DNA of 64,000 bases from Lactobacillus kimbladii (lineage in GTDB: Bacteria > Bacillota > Bacilli > Lactobacillales > Lactobacillaceae): positions 1 to 64,000 of the forward strand of contig NZ_SCMB01000005.1 in NCBI RefSeq assembly GCF_014323605.1, read 5' to 3'. The notes under the pieces were generated by a model that was given only the letters and a program-made list of their open reading frames with translations, had not been told where the DNA came from and did no database searches. Below are positions 35,984 through 45,409 of the stretch, one piece after another (within the stretch, counting starts at the first letter, position 1; each line of letters opens with the position of its first letter). A program made the position numbers and the translations under genes.

Positions 35984-38662
35984 TTACTTAGCATCAAACC
36001 AGTTATGACCATATCCAGAGTCAGCTACAAGAGGTATATCAAGTCTCACAGCGGATTGCATAACTTCCGGTACAATTTTTTTAATTGTTTCTAATTCATC
36101 CTTTGGTACATCAAAAATCAATTCATCATGCACCTGAACCACCATTTTAGTCTTTAAATGCAATTCATCCAACTTTTTCTGCATGTTGATCATCGCAATC
36201 TTGATAATATCTGCAGCAGAACCTTGAATTGGCGAATTAATGGCTGTTCTTTCGGCAAATGAACGGACGTTATAATTTTTGGCATGAATATCAGGCAAAT
36301 AACGTCTTCTATGCATAATTGTTTCGGCATAACCTTTTTCACGGGCTACTTGTACTGCTTTATCCATATAATCTTTAATTTGCGGATATTGCTCAAAGTA
36401 ATTATCAATAAATTCCTTAGCTTTTTTACGGCTAATATTAAGGTTTTTAGATAGACCATAATCAGAAATACCATATACAATACCGAAATTAACAGCTTTA
36501 GCTCTGCGCCGCATTAACGGAGTCACTTCATCGGTTGATTTGAGATGAAAAATGCGCATTGCAGTATGAGCGTGGATATCATAACCCGTTCTGAAAGCTT
36601 CCTGCATCTGTTCATCACCGGAAACTTGTGCCAAGACTCGCAATTCAATTTGAGAATAATCACATGAGAAAATATAACCGTCTGGTTCACTAGGCACAAA
36701 AGCTTTTCTAATTTGCTTTCCTTCTTCCGTTCTGGTAGGAATATTTTGTAAGTTAGGGTCAACTGAAGACAAACGACCAGTAGCGGTCAAGGTTTGTAAA
36801 TACCTGGTGTGAACCCGACCATCTTTTTGGATAACATCTAGCAAGCCATTAACATAGGTAGATTGGATTTTAGCAATCTGTCGGTAAGTCAAGATTTGTT
36901 CAATAATAGGATTCTCATCCTTTAACTGGTTTAAAACATCAACAGAAGTTGAATAGCCAGTCTTGGTCTTTTTAATTGGCTTCAAGCCCATCTTTTCAAA
37001 CAAAATATGACCTAATTGCTTAGGTGAATTAATATTAAATTCTTCACCGGCCTCATCATAAATTTGTTGTTCCATTTTTTTAAGGTCAACCGCAAATTCA
37101 TCTTGCAGCCCAGTTAAAGTATTAGCTTGGACCTTAATACCATTTATTTCCATAACAGATAAAACTCGTGCAACCGGTATTTCAATGTTAGCATAAAGAT
37201 CATCCTGCTCGTGCTCTTTTAGTTTAGCTAGCAGAGTATCTTTTAAGTTCTCGATTGCAGCTATTTTGCCGGCCAAATGGTTAAACAACACCTTATCGTT
37301 CTCTGGAATATGGACGCTTTTACCTTTGCCGTAAACATCATAATCGCTTTTAACTGAATTATCACCGTACATCCGGCATATCTCGCCCATGTCGTCAGAA
37401 TTATTTTCGTTATTGATTAAATATGAAGCAAGTAGCATATCATAATCAATGTTGCGAGCGTGAATGCCCAATCGGTTCAAACCTACAGTTGTCCGTTTTA
37501 GGTCAAACACGTTTTTAGAGACTTTATCACTCTCAAGTAAGTTCTTAAGTTTATCTTCTTTTAACAAGTCAACATTGCGGCTAACATATATTTTCTGATC
37601 AATTTTTAAAGCAAAGCCAACAAACTCGGCTAAATGATAGTTAGCACCAAGCATTCCCAGATAAAAAGTAATAGTTTGTCCACCAGTAACAGCAAAATTA
37701 TTGATATCATTTTCTTTAAGTTCGGTAAAAGCAACTGCTTTAGCATTTGCCTTTTCAGACTGATCTTGTGCTTGACTTTCTCCATCGGGATTTAGTTCAC
37801 TCAAAAACTTCCGGAAATTCATCTTTTCATAAAATCTACGCAATTTCTGATAGTCAATAGGACTCCTTTTAACATCATCAATCCCAATAGTCAGAGGAGT
37901 GTGACGATCAATTGTGGCCAATTTTTTGCCTAAAAGAGCCTTATCTTTATCATTAATCAAATTTTCCTTCATTTTAGAAGGTTTCATTTCATCTATATGA
38001 TCATAAAGATTTTCTACAGAACCATACTCTTGGATAAGTTGTGAAGCCTTTTTGGGTCCTATTTTAGTTACACCAGGGTAATTATCAGAATTATCACCCA
38101 TTAATGCTTTCATATCAATAAATTCAGTTGGAGTAACACCGTTAACTTCTTTCATATGCTGTGGTGTATATGACTCTAAATTAAGGACACCAGACTTAGT
38201 AACCATAACTGTTGTTTGAGGTGAAGCTAGTTGGGTTAAATCTTTGTCTCCTGTGACCACAGTAATTTTAAAGCCCGCGTTTTCTCCTTCAGTGACAAAA
38301 GTGCCAATGATATCATCTGCTTCATAGTTATCAAGTTCGTATGTGGACAAGCCCAAATCATGCAAAAGCTCCTGAATATATGGCAGTTGTTCAGATAATT
38401 CTGATGGAGTCTTTTGTCTGCCGCCTTTATAATCGGCATACATCTTGTTTCTAAAAGTAGTTTTGCCTGCATCAAAAGCAACCAAAACATAGTCAGGCTC
38501 GACATCGTTTAAGACGACATCAAGCATATTTTTAAATGTATAAATGGCGTTAGTATGCAATCCTTCAGGATTTCTGAAATTTTCAAGTTGGCGGTACAGT
38601 GCATAAAAAGCACGAAAGGCAACTGAATTACCATCAATTAAAAGTAATTTTTTATCAGCCAT
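35984..38662 (-). CDS. polA: DNA polymerase I
   Basis: PolA fills repair gaps and removes RNA primers. The 5' nuclease domain (residues 1-290) has LLIDGNSVAFRAFYA and the acidic metal site. The 3'-5' exonuclease-like domain lacks the DxE acidic residues, with FYLGMLG where FDxE is expected, so proofreading is probably absent, as in Bacillus-type PolI. The polymerase domain has DYSQIELR, RRAKAVNFGIVYG and QVHDELIFD. It heads the polA-mutM-coaE-nrdR-dnaB-dnaI operon. Confidence 0.97.
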   Translation of the reverse strand: MADKKLLLIDGNSVAFRAFYALYRQLENFRNPEGLHTNAIYTFKNMLDVVLNDVEPDYVLVAFDAGKTTFRNKMYADYKGGRQKTPSELSEQLPYIQELLHDLGLSTYELDNYEADDIIGTFVTEGENAGFKITVVTGDKDLTQLASPQTTVMVTKSGVLNLESYTPQHMKEVNGVTPTEFIDMKALMGDNSDNYPGVTKIGPKKASQLIQEYGSVENLYDHIDEMKPSKMKENLINDKDKALLGKKLATIDRHTPLTIGIDDVKRSPIDYQKLRRFYEKMNFRKFLSELNPDGESQAQDQSEKANAKAVAFTELKENDINNFAVTGGQTITFYLGMLGANYHLAEFVGFALKIDQKIYVSRNVDLLKEDKLKNLLESDKVSKNVFDLKRTTVGLNRLGIHARNIDYDMLLASYLINNENNSDDMGEICRMYGDNSVKSDYDVYGKGKSVHIPENDKVLFNHLAGKIAAIENLKDTLLAKLKEHEQDDLYANIEIPVARVLSVMEINGIKVQANTLTGLQDEFAVDLKKMEQQIYDEAGEEFNINSPKQLGHILFEKMGLKPIKKTKTGYSTSVDVLNQLKDENPIIEQILTYRQIAKIQSTYVNGLLDVIQKDGRVHTRYLQTLTATGRLSSVDPNLQNIPTRTEEGKQIRKAFVPSEPDGYIFSCDYSQIELRVLAQVSGDEQMQEAFRTGYDIHAHTAMRIFHLKSTDEVTPLMRRRAKAVNFGIVYGISDYGLSKNLNISRKKAKEFIDNYFEQYPQIKDYMDKAVQVAREKGYAETIMHRRRYLPDIHAKNYNVRSFAERTAINSPIQGSAADIIKIAMINMQKKLDELHLKTKMVVQVHDELIFDVPKDELETIKKIVPEVMQSAVRLDIPLVADSGYGHNWFDAK

Positions 38663-38848
38663 TAGATCTCCTTACAATTAAACCAAATTTCTTTATTCAA
38701 CTACCATTTTAACAGTTTTTGCACGGATCTTGCACAATACTGTTTTTATAACAAACAGGTTAAGTACCATTTGTCTGCTTTAGATTAATTACTTAGTTTT
38801 AGCTTATTACGCTTTTTGTATAGGATTACTCGAACTTTCTTTAAACAA

Positions 38849-38879
38849 AAACATCAAACTTCTGTTAGGTTTGATGTTT
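38849..38879 (-). terminator. Terminator after the DeoR gene
   Basis: A perfect 11-bp stem (38849-38859 with 38869-38879) is followed on the minus strand by a T-rich stretch. It closes the isomerase-PTS-DeoR operon before polA. Confidence 0.8.
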
Positions 38880-38916
38880 CTACTAAATATAATCTTAATT
38901 AACTTTTATGTTTTAG

Positions 38917-39654
38917 TTACGGACAAATAATCTTTGTTTCTTTAGCAATTTGAGAGTCATTATCATTAGAAATTAGGATTGCGTCTTTTAATTCTAAAGC
39001 CTGAACATTTGAAGATACGCCAAACTTGCTTGAATCAGCTAATATAAAAGATTGTGAAGTTCTTTTTGCGATCAGCTGCTTCTTTATTGCTTCATCAAAT
39101 TGTGGTGTTGTATATCCATTATTAATATCAACACCATTCATGCCAAAAAATGCTTTATCAAAACGGAGTCTGGATAGTAAATCGTTAGTTAACGCGCCAG
39201 TAAGTGAAGAAGTGACTCCGTTATAATTGCCACCTATTAAAACTATTTCAGCCTTAAAATTACCAACAATATGGCATACTTGTGTATTCGTAGTATAAAT
39301 TGTGATCCGTTTATTTTTTATTTTATCAAGCAGCAGAGTACATGTTGTACCTGAATCCACATATATTGCATTGCTATCATGAATCTCTTGGGCAGCTAAA
39401 GCAGCAATTTGTTTTTTCTCCTTTTGGTACTTATGTTCCTTTTTAGTGAATTCGACTTCTCCAGAACCGTTACTTAGCCTGACAGCCCCGCCAAATAAAT
39501 ATTCAATTTTTCCTTCATCTTCTAACGTTTTGATATCTCTTCTTAATGTAGAAATAGATACATTTGGTATTTGTTTATGAAGTTCATCCAGTTTGCTCAA
39601 ATTTTTGTTTTCTAAAATTTTTAAGATTTGATTTTGTCTTTCGATCGGAAGCAA
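38917..39654 (-). CDS. DeoR-family transcriptional regulator
   Basis: The N-terminal helix-turn-helix is ISTLRRDIKTLEDEGKI at residues about 34-50. The C-terminal DeoR sugar-phosphate sensor domain has YVDSGTTCTLL and FFGMNGVD, with the ADSSKFG motif near the end. It starts at TTG, with AAGGAG upstream. It lies 66 bases after the PTS gene and is almost surely the local regulator of this operon. Its likely operator is the tandem repeat in the promoter at 42111-42139. The effector would be a sugar phosphate formed by the PTS. Confidence 0.93.
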   Translation of the reverse strand: MLPIERQNQILKILENKNLSKLDELHKQIPNVSISTLRRDIKTLEDEGKIEYLFGGAVRLSNGSGEVEFTKKEHKYQKEKKQIAALAAQEIHDSNAIYVDSGTTCTLLLDKIKNKRITIYTTNTQVCHIVGNFKAEIVLIGGNYNGVTSSLTGALTNDLLSRLRFDKAFFGMNGVDINNGYTTPQFDEAIKKQLIAKRTSQSFILADSSKFGVSSNVQALELKDAILISNDNDSQIAKETKIICP

Positions 39655-39720
39655 TTTATTCTCTTCTCCTTATATACATAAGTGTTTTGCTTCCTTAATT
39701 ATACCCCATCTAACTTTATT

Positions 39721-41094
39721 TTAAGCAAGACGCTCATCTTTTTTGGTGACAATAAAACCAAGAATGATTCCGACAATTACAGAAATCCCCAATCCTATCA
39801 TCGCATTTAAGAAGTTATTGCTATTTTTAGCTACAAAAGCCGGAAAAGTTGTTACCGAACCAAAAACGAATGCGTTTGTAAATACCTTTGTTAGTCCTAG
39901 ATAAGCTCCGCCAACGGCACCAGCAATCATTTGCGCTGCCCATATTTTTCTGTTTTTTACCAGTAAACCAAATAATGTTGGTTCTATTATTGCAGAAAGG
40001 CAAATTGTTATTACTCCAGTTAAAGAAAAGCTTTTTAGCTCTTTATTTCGCGTTTTAAGCCAAACTCCTATAGCAGCTCCGATAACACCAAAATTGCAGG
40101 CAAAGGTTAATGGACAAATAAAATCAAAGCCTTGTGTAGCAATATTATTAATCATTATTGGATTTACAGCCCAGTGAATTCCAAAAGATACCAGGAAACT
40201 CCATCCACCACCAACAACTACTCCAGCAAGCAGTGGAACATTTTTAATTAACCAATTAACTACATCTGCAACAAATTGACCGCCATATACACCGAGTGGA
40301 CCAATAACAATTACAGTCAGTGGCACCATAACTAGAAGACAAACTAGTGGCACGACCACAAGCTCCAAATCTTTACTGACGTGTTTATCTAACCACTTAT
40401 ACAAATATGAATAAGCCCAAATAGAAATTAGAATTGGAACTACTGTTGAATTGTAATTCATTAAAACAACTGGAATACCCAAAAATGAAGTCATTGCACC
40501 GTTGCCGTGGGTACCCATTAATTGAATGAAATCTGGATATAAAAGTGCGCCGGCAATTAGTGCAGCAATGTAAGGGCTGACTTTAAATCTTCGCGCAGCC
40601 GAAAAAGCTAACAGAATTGGCAAAAAATAAAATACGGCTTTTGAAGCAGCAGTCAAGATGACAAAAGTACCACTTTTCTGACTGATCCATCCTATTTGGC
40701 TGCAAAACAAAAGTAAGCCATATAAAATTCCCGATCCTGCAAGGGCTGGAAGCAGTGGTGAAAAAATACCAGCAATTGCCGCAAATAAGGCATTGACATA
40801 TCCTTTAAACCCATGAGGTTTGATTTGCGTACTAACTTCATTATCAGTACTTCCATTGACAAGCTTTTCAAATTCATCAAAAACTTTCGGTACTTCAAGA
40901 CCAATTAATACCTGATATTGTCCACCACCCTTTGAAACATTAATTACGCCATCTACTGCCTTCACTTTGGCATCATCAATATTTTCATTTTTTAAATTCA
41001 ATCGTAACCTGGTTGCACAATGTGTCATATTAGAAATATTACTTGGTCCGCCAACGGCAGCCAAAATACCTCGTGCAGTTTCTCTGTAATCCAT
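39721..41094 (-). CDS. PTS EIIBC transporter, beta-glucoside/glucose superfamily
   Basis: This permease imports and phosphorylates a sugar. Residues 1-90 are the EIIB domain, with phospho-cysteine Cys26 in MTHCATRLR. The rest is an EIIC of about ten transmembrane helices, with GIHWAVNPIMINNIA in the substrate region. No EIIA domain is attached, so EIIA is supplied from elsewhere. The frame opens at TTG 41115, but GGAGG lies before ATG 41094, which I choose (457 residues). It lies between an isomerase-like gene and a DeoR gene; the sugar is unknown. Confidence 0.92.
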   Translation of the reverse strand: MDYRETARGILAAVGGPSNISNMTHCATRLRLNLKNENIDDAKVKAVDGVINVSKGGGQYQVLIGLEVPKVFDEFEKLVNGSTDNEVSTQIKPHGFKGYVNALFAAIAGIFSPLLPALAGSGILYGLLLFCSQIGWISQKSGTFVILTAASKAVFYFLPILLAFSAARRFKVSPYIAALIAGALLYPDFIQLMGTHGNGAMTSFLGIPVVLMNYNSTVVPILISIWAYSYLYKWLDKHVSKDLELVVVPLVCLLVMVPLTVIVIGPLGVYGGQFVADVVNWLIKNVPLLAGVVVGGGWSFLVSFGIHWAVNPIMINNIATQGFDFICPLTFACNFGVIGAAIGVWLKTRNKELKSFSLTGVITICLSAIIEPTLFGLLVKNRKIWAAQMIAGAVGGAYLGLTKVFTNAFVFGSVTTFPAFVAKNSNNFLNAMIGLGISVIVGIILGFIVTKKDERLA

Positions 41095-41132
41095 TTTTTG
41101 CCTCCAAAAATACAATTTTTAAATTAAAATAG

Positions 41133-42071
41133 TTATTTTTTTATAAAATCTAACAATAGATCTCTTGCTTTAATTGCATCATTTTCATTAATCACTTTGT
41201 CTATTTTTTCCATGCCTACTTGGTCAAGCAGATTTAAAAAGTATTTCAACATTTCGATATTTTTACTAGTTTCTTGACTAGGGTCTTCGATTACTGGAGC
41301 TGTGTCAAAATAGTACATGCCATTAAAATGATATTTTTTCATATAATAGAGAAATTCTAAGGTTTTAAATGGAGTAACGGTACCGACCATTAAGCCGTCA
41401 TCATGGACACCATAGCCGTCATTAATATGAACCCCAAATAATTCACCACGACTGGCAAAAATTTCTGATCCCATAGCCGGGTTTTCATGTTTCATTAGCA
41501 TGTGACAATAATCTAAAAGAACGCCAAAGTTTTTACGGTTGATATCTTTTAGAATCATTCCCAAAGTTCCCATGCTGTCCACAAAAGCATAGGCACGGGG
41601 CTCATAAGGTTTATATTCAATACTAAATTTAATATCAGGAGCATAATCAGCAATTTCTTGACAGGCTTTGACAATTCTATGCCAAACTTTTAAATAATCA
41701 ATTTGAAAACTGTAGTCAAAACCATCATGAGCACTCCAGATATTAATCATTGAACCGCCAATCTCTCGGCAATAATCCACTGCCTGCTTACACATTTCAA
41801 TTGCATCCTGATAGATCTTATCGTTTAAATTCCCGAGATCACCGTTAATGTAATGACCTTCAAATCTCATTTCCATTCCGTTAGGACGCAAACCGTTTTC
41901 GTCTAACATTTTCTTCATGTCTCGTGCCGGAATCCCAATAGTCTGTTGAGGGAAATTAATATCTACATAATTAATTCCAACTTTTTTCAGTACACCAAAA
42001 ACCTTATCAATCTTATTGTCATAATGTGGCAAGTAAGCATTTAACCTTGTTGCAGTTTTTATTTCTTTCAT
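41133..42071 (-). CDS. Sugar isomerase/epimerase-like TIM-barrel protein
   Basis: The 312-residue protein has the xylose-isomerase-like TIM barrel (AP-endonuclease 2 superfamily). The likely metal ligands, counted from ATG 42071, are Glu152 (SIEYKP), Asp187 (LLDYCH), His215 (GVHIND) and Asp256 (YYFDT). Such enzymes isomerise or epimerise sugars or sugar phosphates. As the first gene of an operon with a PTS, it probably acts on the imported phosphorylated sugar, but this is inference. AGAGG precedes the ATG by eight bases; a TTG at 42074 is also possible. Confidence 0.88.
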   Translation of the reverse strand: MKEIKTATRLNAYLPHYDNKIDKVFGVLKKVGINYVDINFPQQTIGIPARDMKKMLDENGLRPNGMEMRFEGHYINGDLGNLNDKIYQDAIEMCKQAVDYCREIGGSMINIWSAHDGFDYSFQIDYLKVWHRIVKACQEIADYAPDIKFSIEYKPYEPRAYAFVDSMGTLGMILKDINRKNFGVLLDYCHMLMKHENPAMGSEIFASRGELFGVHINDGYGVHDDGLMVGTVTPFKTLEFLYYMKKYHFNGMYYFDTAPVIEDPSQETSKNIEMLKYFLNLLDQVGMEKIDKVINENDAIKARDLLLDFIKK

Positions 42072-42090
42072 CAATTCGTCCTCTTTTCAT

Positions 42091-42106
42091 TTGTTATCGC
42101 TTACAT
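42091..42106 (-). promoter_or_regulatory. cre site (CcpA operator), perfect consensus
   Basis: On the minus strand this 16-base site matches WTGNNARCGNWWWCAW at every position. It begins five bases after the -10 box and covers the expected transcription start, a repressing position. Glucose repression of the operon is thus likely. Confidence 0.85.
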
Positions 42107-42110
42107 TTTT

Positions 42111-42139
42111 ATTATATTTCATTTAATTTCATTTATCAA
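42111..42139 (-). promoter_or_regulatory. Promoter of isomerase-PTS-DeoR operon with tandem repeat in spacer
   Basis: TTGATA (42134-42139) and perfect TATAAT (42111-42116) are 17 bases apart. The spacer consists of the 7-base word AATGAAA, three bases, then AATGAAA again, an arrangement suited to a DeoR-type operator. A 13-base copy of the -10 region with AATGAAA recurs at 42162-42174, 51 bases upstream. Confidence 0.8.
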
Positions 42140-42203
42140 TCATTATTTTTCGTTTTATTTAATTATATTTCATTAGTTTTCACAAAATATCATAAATTTT
42201 GCG

Positions 42204-42240
42204 CAAAAAAATAGCCTTACTAGAATTTTAGTAAAGCTAT
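42204..42240 (-). terminator. murC terminator
   Basis: A 12-bp stem (42211-42222 with 42229-42240, two G-U pairs) is followed on the minus strand by seven T. It separates murC from the isomerase operon promoter. Confidence 0.85.
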
Positions 42241-42249
42241 AAAGTTAAA

Positions 42250-43560
42250 TTATAGTAACTTTTCTAAAGCATCTTCATATTTCTGGATATCGCCTGCGCC
42301 CATAAAGACAATTACACTATTGCGATTTTGAGCAAGATCTGCAATGTTATCAAGATCTATCACTTCAGAACCAGGGATTTTAGCAACTAAATCACTACTT
42401 GAAATATCTCCATTTGCCTCTCTTGCTGAAGCATAAATCGGAGTCACATAAGCCTTGTCTACATCACGCAATATTTCTGCAAAATCTTGCGCATATTTCT
42501 TCGTTCTGGAAAAAGTATGTGGCTGGAATACGACAACTAATTTCTTTTGTGGGAACTTTTGTCGTGCAGCCTGAATTGTTGCTCTCATTTCAGTTGGATG
42601 GTGAGCATAATCATCAATAATATTGATATCACCGAAATCTTTTTCAAAAAAACGACGTTTTGCACCTTGATAAGTAAGTAGACCTTTTTGAATATCAGCT
42701 ACAGGAATCTTTTCGGTGTAGGCAACAGCAATCACAGCTGTGGTATTTAAAATATTGTGATCACCAAAAAGATGTATTTCAAACTCACCAACTTTTTTAC
42801 CATGAGTCATAACCGTAAAGGTCGATCCTTCAGTTGTTCTTCTAATATTGACAGCTTGAAAATCATCATTATCTTCAAAACCATAAGTATATTTGAGAAC
42901 ATCAGAATATAAGCTTCTCAATCTTTCATTACCACCCCAGACAAATAGTCCTTTTTTAGTCTGATCTGCTGCAGTTTGAAAAGCTGAAGTATAATCAGCC
43001 TGATCCTTAAAATAATCCGGATGATCAAAATCAATGTTAGTCATAATTTGATAATCTGGATGATAGGCTAAGAAATGACGTCGATATTCATCTGCTTCAT
43101 AGACAAAGAAACGAGAATCCTTAACACCCTTGCCCTCACCGTCACCTATTAAATAGGAAGTGGGTGCAGCTTCACCCAATACATGAGCTAAAAGGCCTGT
43201 AGTAGAAGTTTTACCATGAGTTCCCGAAACACCAATGCTTGTATGCATTTTGATAATTTCTTCGACTGTATCAGGATAACTTTGCCAGGTAATGTTCTTA
43301 TTTTCACAAGTTTTTACTTCTACATTGTCATCTTTAAACGCATTTCCTTTAACGATAATTTGTCCTGAATTTTTAATATTATTCGCGCTAAATTCTTTAA
43401 CTTCAATACCAGCTTTTTTTAGCGGTTCTTGGGTAAAAGTATACTTTTTAATATCGCTGCCAGCTACATTAAAGCCTAAATCATTTAACACTAAAGCTAA
43501 AGAAGCCATTCCAGTTCCTTTAATTCCGATAAACCAAATTTGCTTATTTTTATCTAACAT
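42250..43560 (-). CDS. murC: UDP-N-acetylmuramate-L-alanine ligase
   Basis: MurC adds the first amino acid to the peptidoglycan stem peptide. The N-terminal Rossmann domain begins WFIGIKGTGMASLA, the ATP-binding motif SGTHGKTSTT lies near residues 111-120, and the C-terminal domain has IDDYAHHPTEM. The length of 436 residues is standard. It is followed by a clear terminator. The ytpR gene is the next upstream on the same strand, but has its own terminator. Confidence 0.97.
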   Translation of the reverse strand: MLDKNKQIWFIGIKGTGMASLALVLNDLGFNVAGSDIKKYTFTQEPLKKAGIEVKEFSANNIKNSGQIIVKGNAFKDDNVEVKTCENKNITWQSYPDTVEEIIKMHTSIGVSGTHGKTSTTGLLAHVLGEAAPTSYLIGDGEGKGVKDSRFFVYEADEYRRHFLAYHPDYQIMTNIDFDHPDYFKDQADYTSAFQTAADQTKKGLFVWGGNERLRSLYSDVLKYTYGFEDNDDFQAVNIRRTTEGSTFTVMTHGKKVGEFEIHLFGDHNILNTTAVIAVAYTEKIPVADIQKGLLTYQGAKRRFFEKDFGDINIIDDYAHHPTEMRATIQAARQKFPQKKLVVVFQPHTFSRTKKYAQDFAEILRDVDKAYVTPIYASAREANGDISSSDLVAKIPGSEVIDLDNIADLAQNRNSVIVFMGAGDIQKYEDALEKLL

Positions 43561-43678
43561 TTACTGAACTCCAAAATTTTATCATTGCAGTTTATTTTAC
43601 CATTACTGAGTCCAAAAAGCAGGATCATCAAAAAAGCTTTAAAAATTAGCTAAAATACTTTTCACAAATTAATGATAC

Positions 43679-43710
43679 AAAAAGACTTTACCATCAAAAT
43701 GATAAAGTCC
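43679..43710 (-). terminator. ytpR terminator
   Basis: A GACTTTA/TAAAGTC stem (43684-43690 with 43703-43709) is followed on the minus strand by TTTTT. It ends the trx-ytpR transcript. Confidence 0.7.
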
Positions 43711-43716
43711 CAAGCG

Positions 43717-44364
43717 CTATAAAGTAATCTGACCGCTTGCTAAAAGTTCATCACACTTTTCGGAATCAAAGGCCTCTCCAACAGTAAATTCATTAGGAAC
43801 TACCATAATTCCGCGCTTTTGCGGTGCATGAGCTAAACCCAATTCGCGAGCAGAACAAATCATACCATAGGAATCCACATGACGGAGTTGACCTGGCCAA
43901 ATCACTTGGCCATTAGGCATCAAAGTACCTGGCAAGGCAACAACCACTTTTTGTCCCTGCGCAATATTAGGTGCACCACAGACAATTTGATGTTCTTCAC
44001 CATTGCCCACATCAACTTGTGTAACATGCAAATGATCAGAATCGGGATGTTTCTCACAACTTTTGACATAGCCATAAACAAGTGTTGGCTTGCCATAGGC
44101 AAGTTTATCAGTAAAACCAACTTCCGCCAGTTTTTCATTTAAAGCAGTTAAATCATCATTTGACAGCTTAACTTGTCCATCTGGTAACTTATCGTAGTCA
44201 ATTAGTTGATCAACGTTAAAAAAGTTGTAACCGGTAACATTACCCTTTTCATCAGTAATGCGTGTAACATCACCTTTTTCATCATATTCACTTTTACCCT
44301 TGTCTTGACCTAAAATTACAATCAAGGTATTAGGATAACTTCTTTTATTAATACTAGTAATCAT
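43717..44364 (-). CDS. ytpR: YtpR-family tRNA-binding protein
   Basis: The 215-residue protein has an N-terminal DUF4479 region followed by a tRNA-binding EMAP/OB domain (GYVKSCEKHPDSDHLHVTQVDVGNGEEHQIVCGAPNI). This domain resembles the N-terminal part of PheT encoded at 13.3 kb. Its function is unknown, probably tRNA or ribosome binding. It follows the thioredoxin-like gene by 21 bases. Confidence 0.92.
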   Translation of the reverse strand: MITSINKRSYPNTLIVILGQDKGKSEYDEKGDVTRITDEKGNVTGYNFFNVDQLIDYDKLPDGQVKLSNDDLTALNEKLAEVGFTDKLAYGKPTLVYGYVKSCEKHPDSDHLHVTQVDVGNGEEHQIVCGAPNIAQGQKVVVALPGTLMPNGQVIWPGQLRHVDSYGMICSARELGLAHAPQKRGIMVVPNEFTVGEAFDSEKCDELLASGQITL

Positions 44365-44385
44365 GAATCAATAATCCTCTTTCAC

Positions 44386-44706
44386 TTAGTCAAGTGACCG
44401 TAAAAAGCTTTCAACTTCATCTTTAGTTTTACGATCCTTATTAACTAGTCTACCAATTTCGTGACCATCTTGGTAGACCACAAAGGAAGGAATACCCATG
44501 ATGTTCATTTCCTTTGCCAGGTCAACTGAGCCATCACGATCAATTTGATAAAATTTGCTATCGGCAAAATCTTTTTCAATTTCTGGCATGAAGGGGTCTA
44601 AAAAGCGACAGTCTGGACACCAGCCTGCTGAAAATTCTAAAACTACTCGTCCATTTTTGGTAATCGAGTCTAATTTATCTTTGTTTAGTTCTTTTATTTG
44701 TTCCAT
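44386..44706 (-). CDS. Thioredoxin-like protein
   Basis: The 106-residue protein has the thioredoxin fold with active site CPDC (in FSAGWCPDCRFL) and the cis-proline segment MGIPSFVVY. CPDC instead of CGPC marks the YtpP/thioredoxin-like branch. It probably reduces disulphides in the cytosol. The open frame begins at a TTG at 44724, but the ATG at 44706 follows an AGAGG and starts the domain properly. Confidence 0.92.
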   Translation of the reverse strand: MEQIKELNKDKLDSITKNGRVVLEFSAGWCPDCRFLDPFMPEIEKDFADSKFYQIDRDGSVDLAKEMNIMGIPSFVVYQDGHEIGRLVNKDRKTKDEVESFLRSLD

Positions 44707-44741
44707 TTTGAAAAAACCTCTCAATCATCACTCTTACTTAA

Positions 44742-45401
44742 TTATTTTACCCCAAAATCTGCATGCAGAGCATAAATTGGATTGCCCTGAGCCGCAAATT
44801 TGTGTTCATATTCAGTTTCGATGTTGGCACTAACTATTTCATCTTTTTCATTATGAAGGTCAACCGAAACAAAATCAAAATTCATCCCAAAATTATTCAT
44901 ACTTTGCACTGAATAAGCAAAAAGGCCTGCATTATCAGTTTTAAATTCTATTTGACCATTTTCCTGCAAGACGGTCTGATATTTTTGTAAAAAGGTCTTG
45001 TAGGTTAACCGCCTTTTCTCATGCCTAGTTTTTGGCCAGGGATCACTAAAGTTCAAATAAATTTTACTTGCTCTGTGACTATCAAAAAAAGAAGCGATAT
45101 TAGCTGCATCAGCACATAAAATTTGTAAATTAGACAAATTTTTTGCTAGTTTCGTCCGCAAAATCATGCCAGCAGCTGTCATTTGCAATTCCAGAGCAAC
45201 AAAATTTTTTTCAGGATTTTTTTCTGCCATCGTAGTAATAAACTTTCCTTTGCCAGGTCCTACTTCGATCTCTAATGGCCTTGAAACATCAGCAAACCGT
45301 TTTGACCAATCAATTTTTTGACTCGGATCCGGTCGATCAATCACACTTTCCGGATGATCTTGCACCAGCTTTACAGCCCACGGCTTGTTACGTAATCTCA
45401 T
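44742..45401 (-). CDS. trmB: tRNA (guanine-N7-)-methyltransferase
   Basis: TrmB makes m7G46 in tRNA. The 219 residues include the S-adenosylmethionine motif EVGPGKGKFI near residue 41, LNFSDPWPKTRHEKRRLT (the family's signature) and the C-terminal TEYEHKF motif. It lies between ecsB and the thioredoxin-like gene, as in related lactobacilli. Confidence 0.96.
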   Translation of the reverse strand: MRLRNKPWAVKLVQDHPESVIDRPDPSQKIDWSKRFADVSRPLEIEVGPGKGKFITTMAEKNPEKNFVALELQMTAAGMILRTKLAKNLSNLQILCADAANIASFFDSHRASKIYLNFSDPWPKTRHEKRRLTYKTFLQKYQTVLQENGQIEFKTDNAGLFAYSVQSMNNFGMNFDFVSVDLHNEKDEIVSANIETEYEHKFAAQGNPIYALHADFGVK

Positions 45402-45409
45402 CTATTCTA

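Noticed and set aside
35984-38662. Loss of proofreading residues in PolA as a novelty
   Set aside because: Missing exonuclease acidic residues are typical of Bacillus-type DNA polymerase I.
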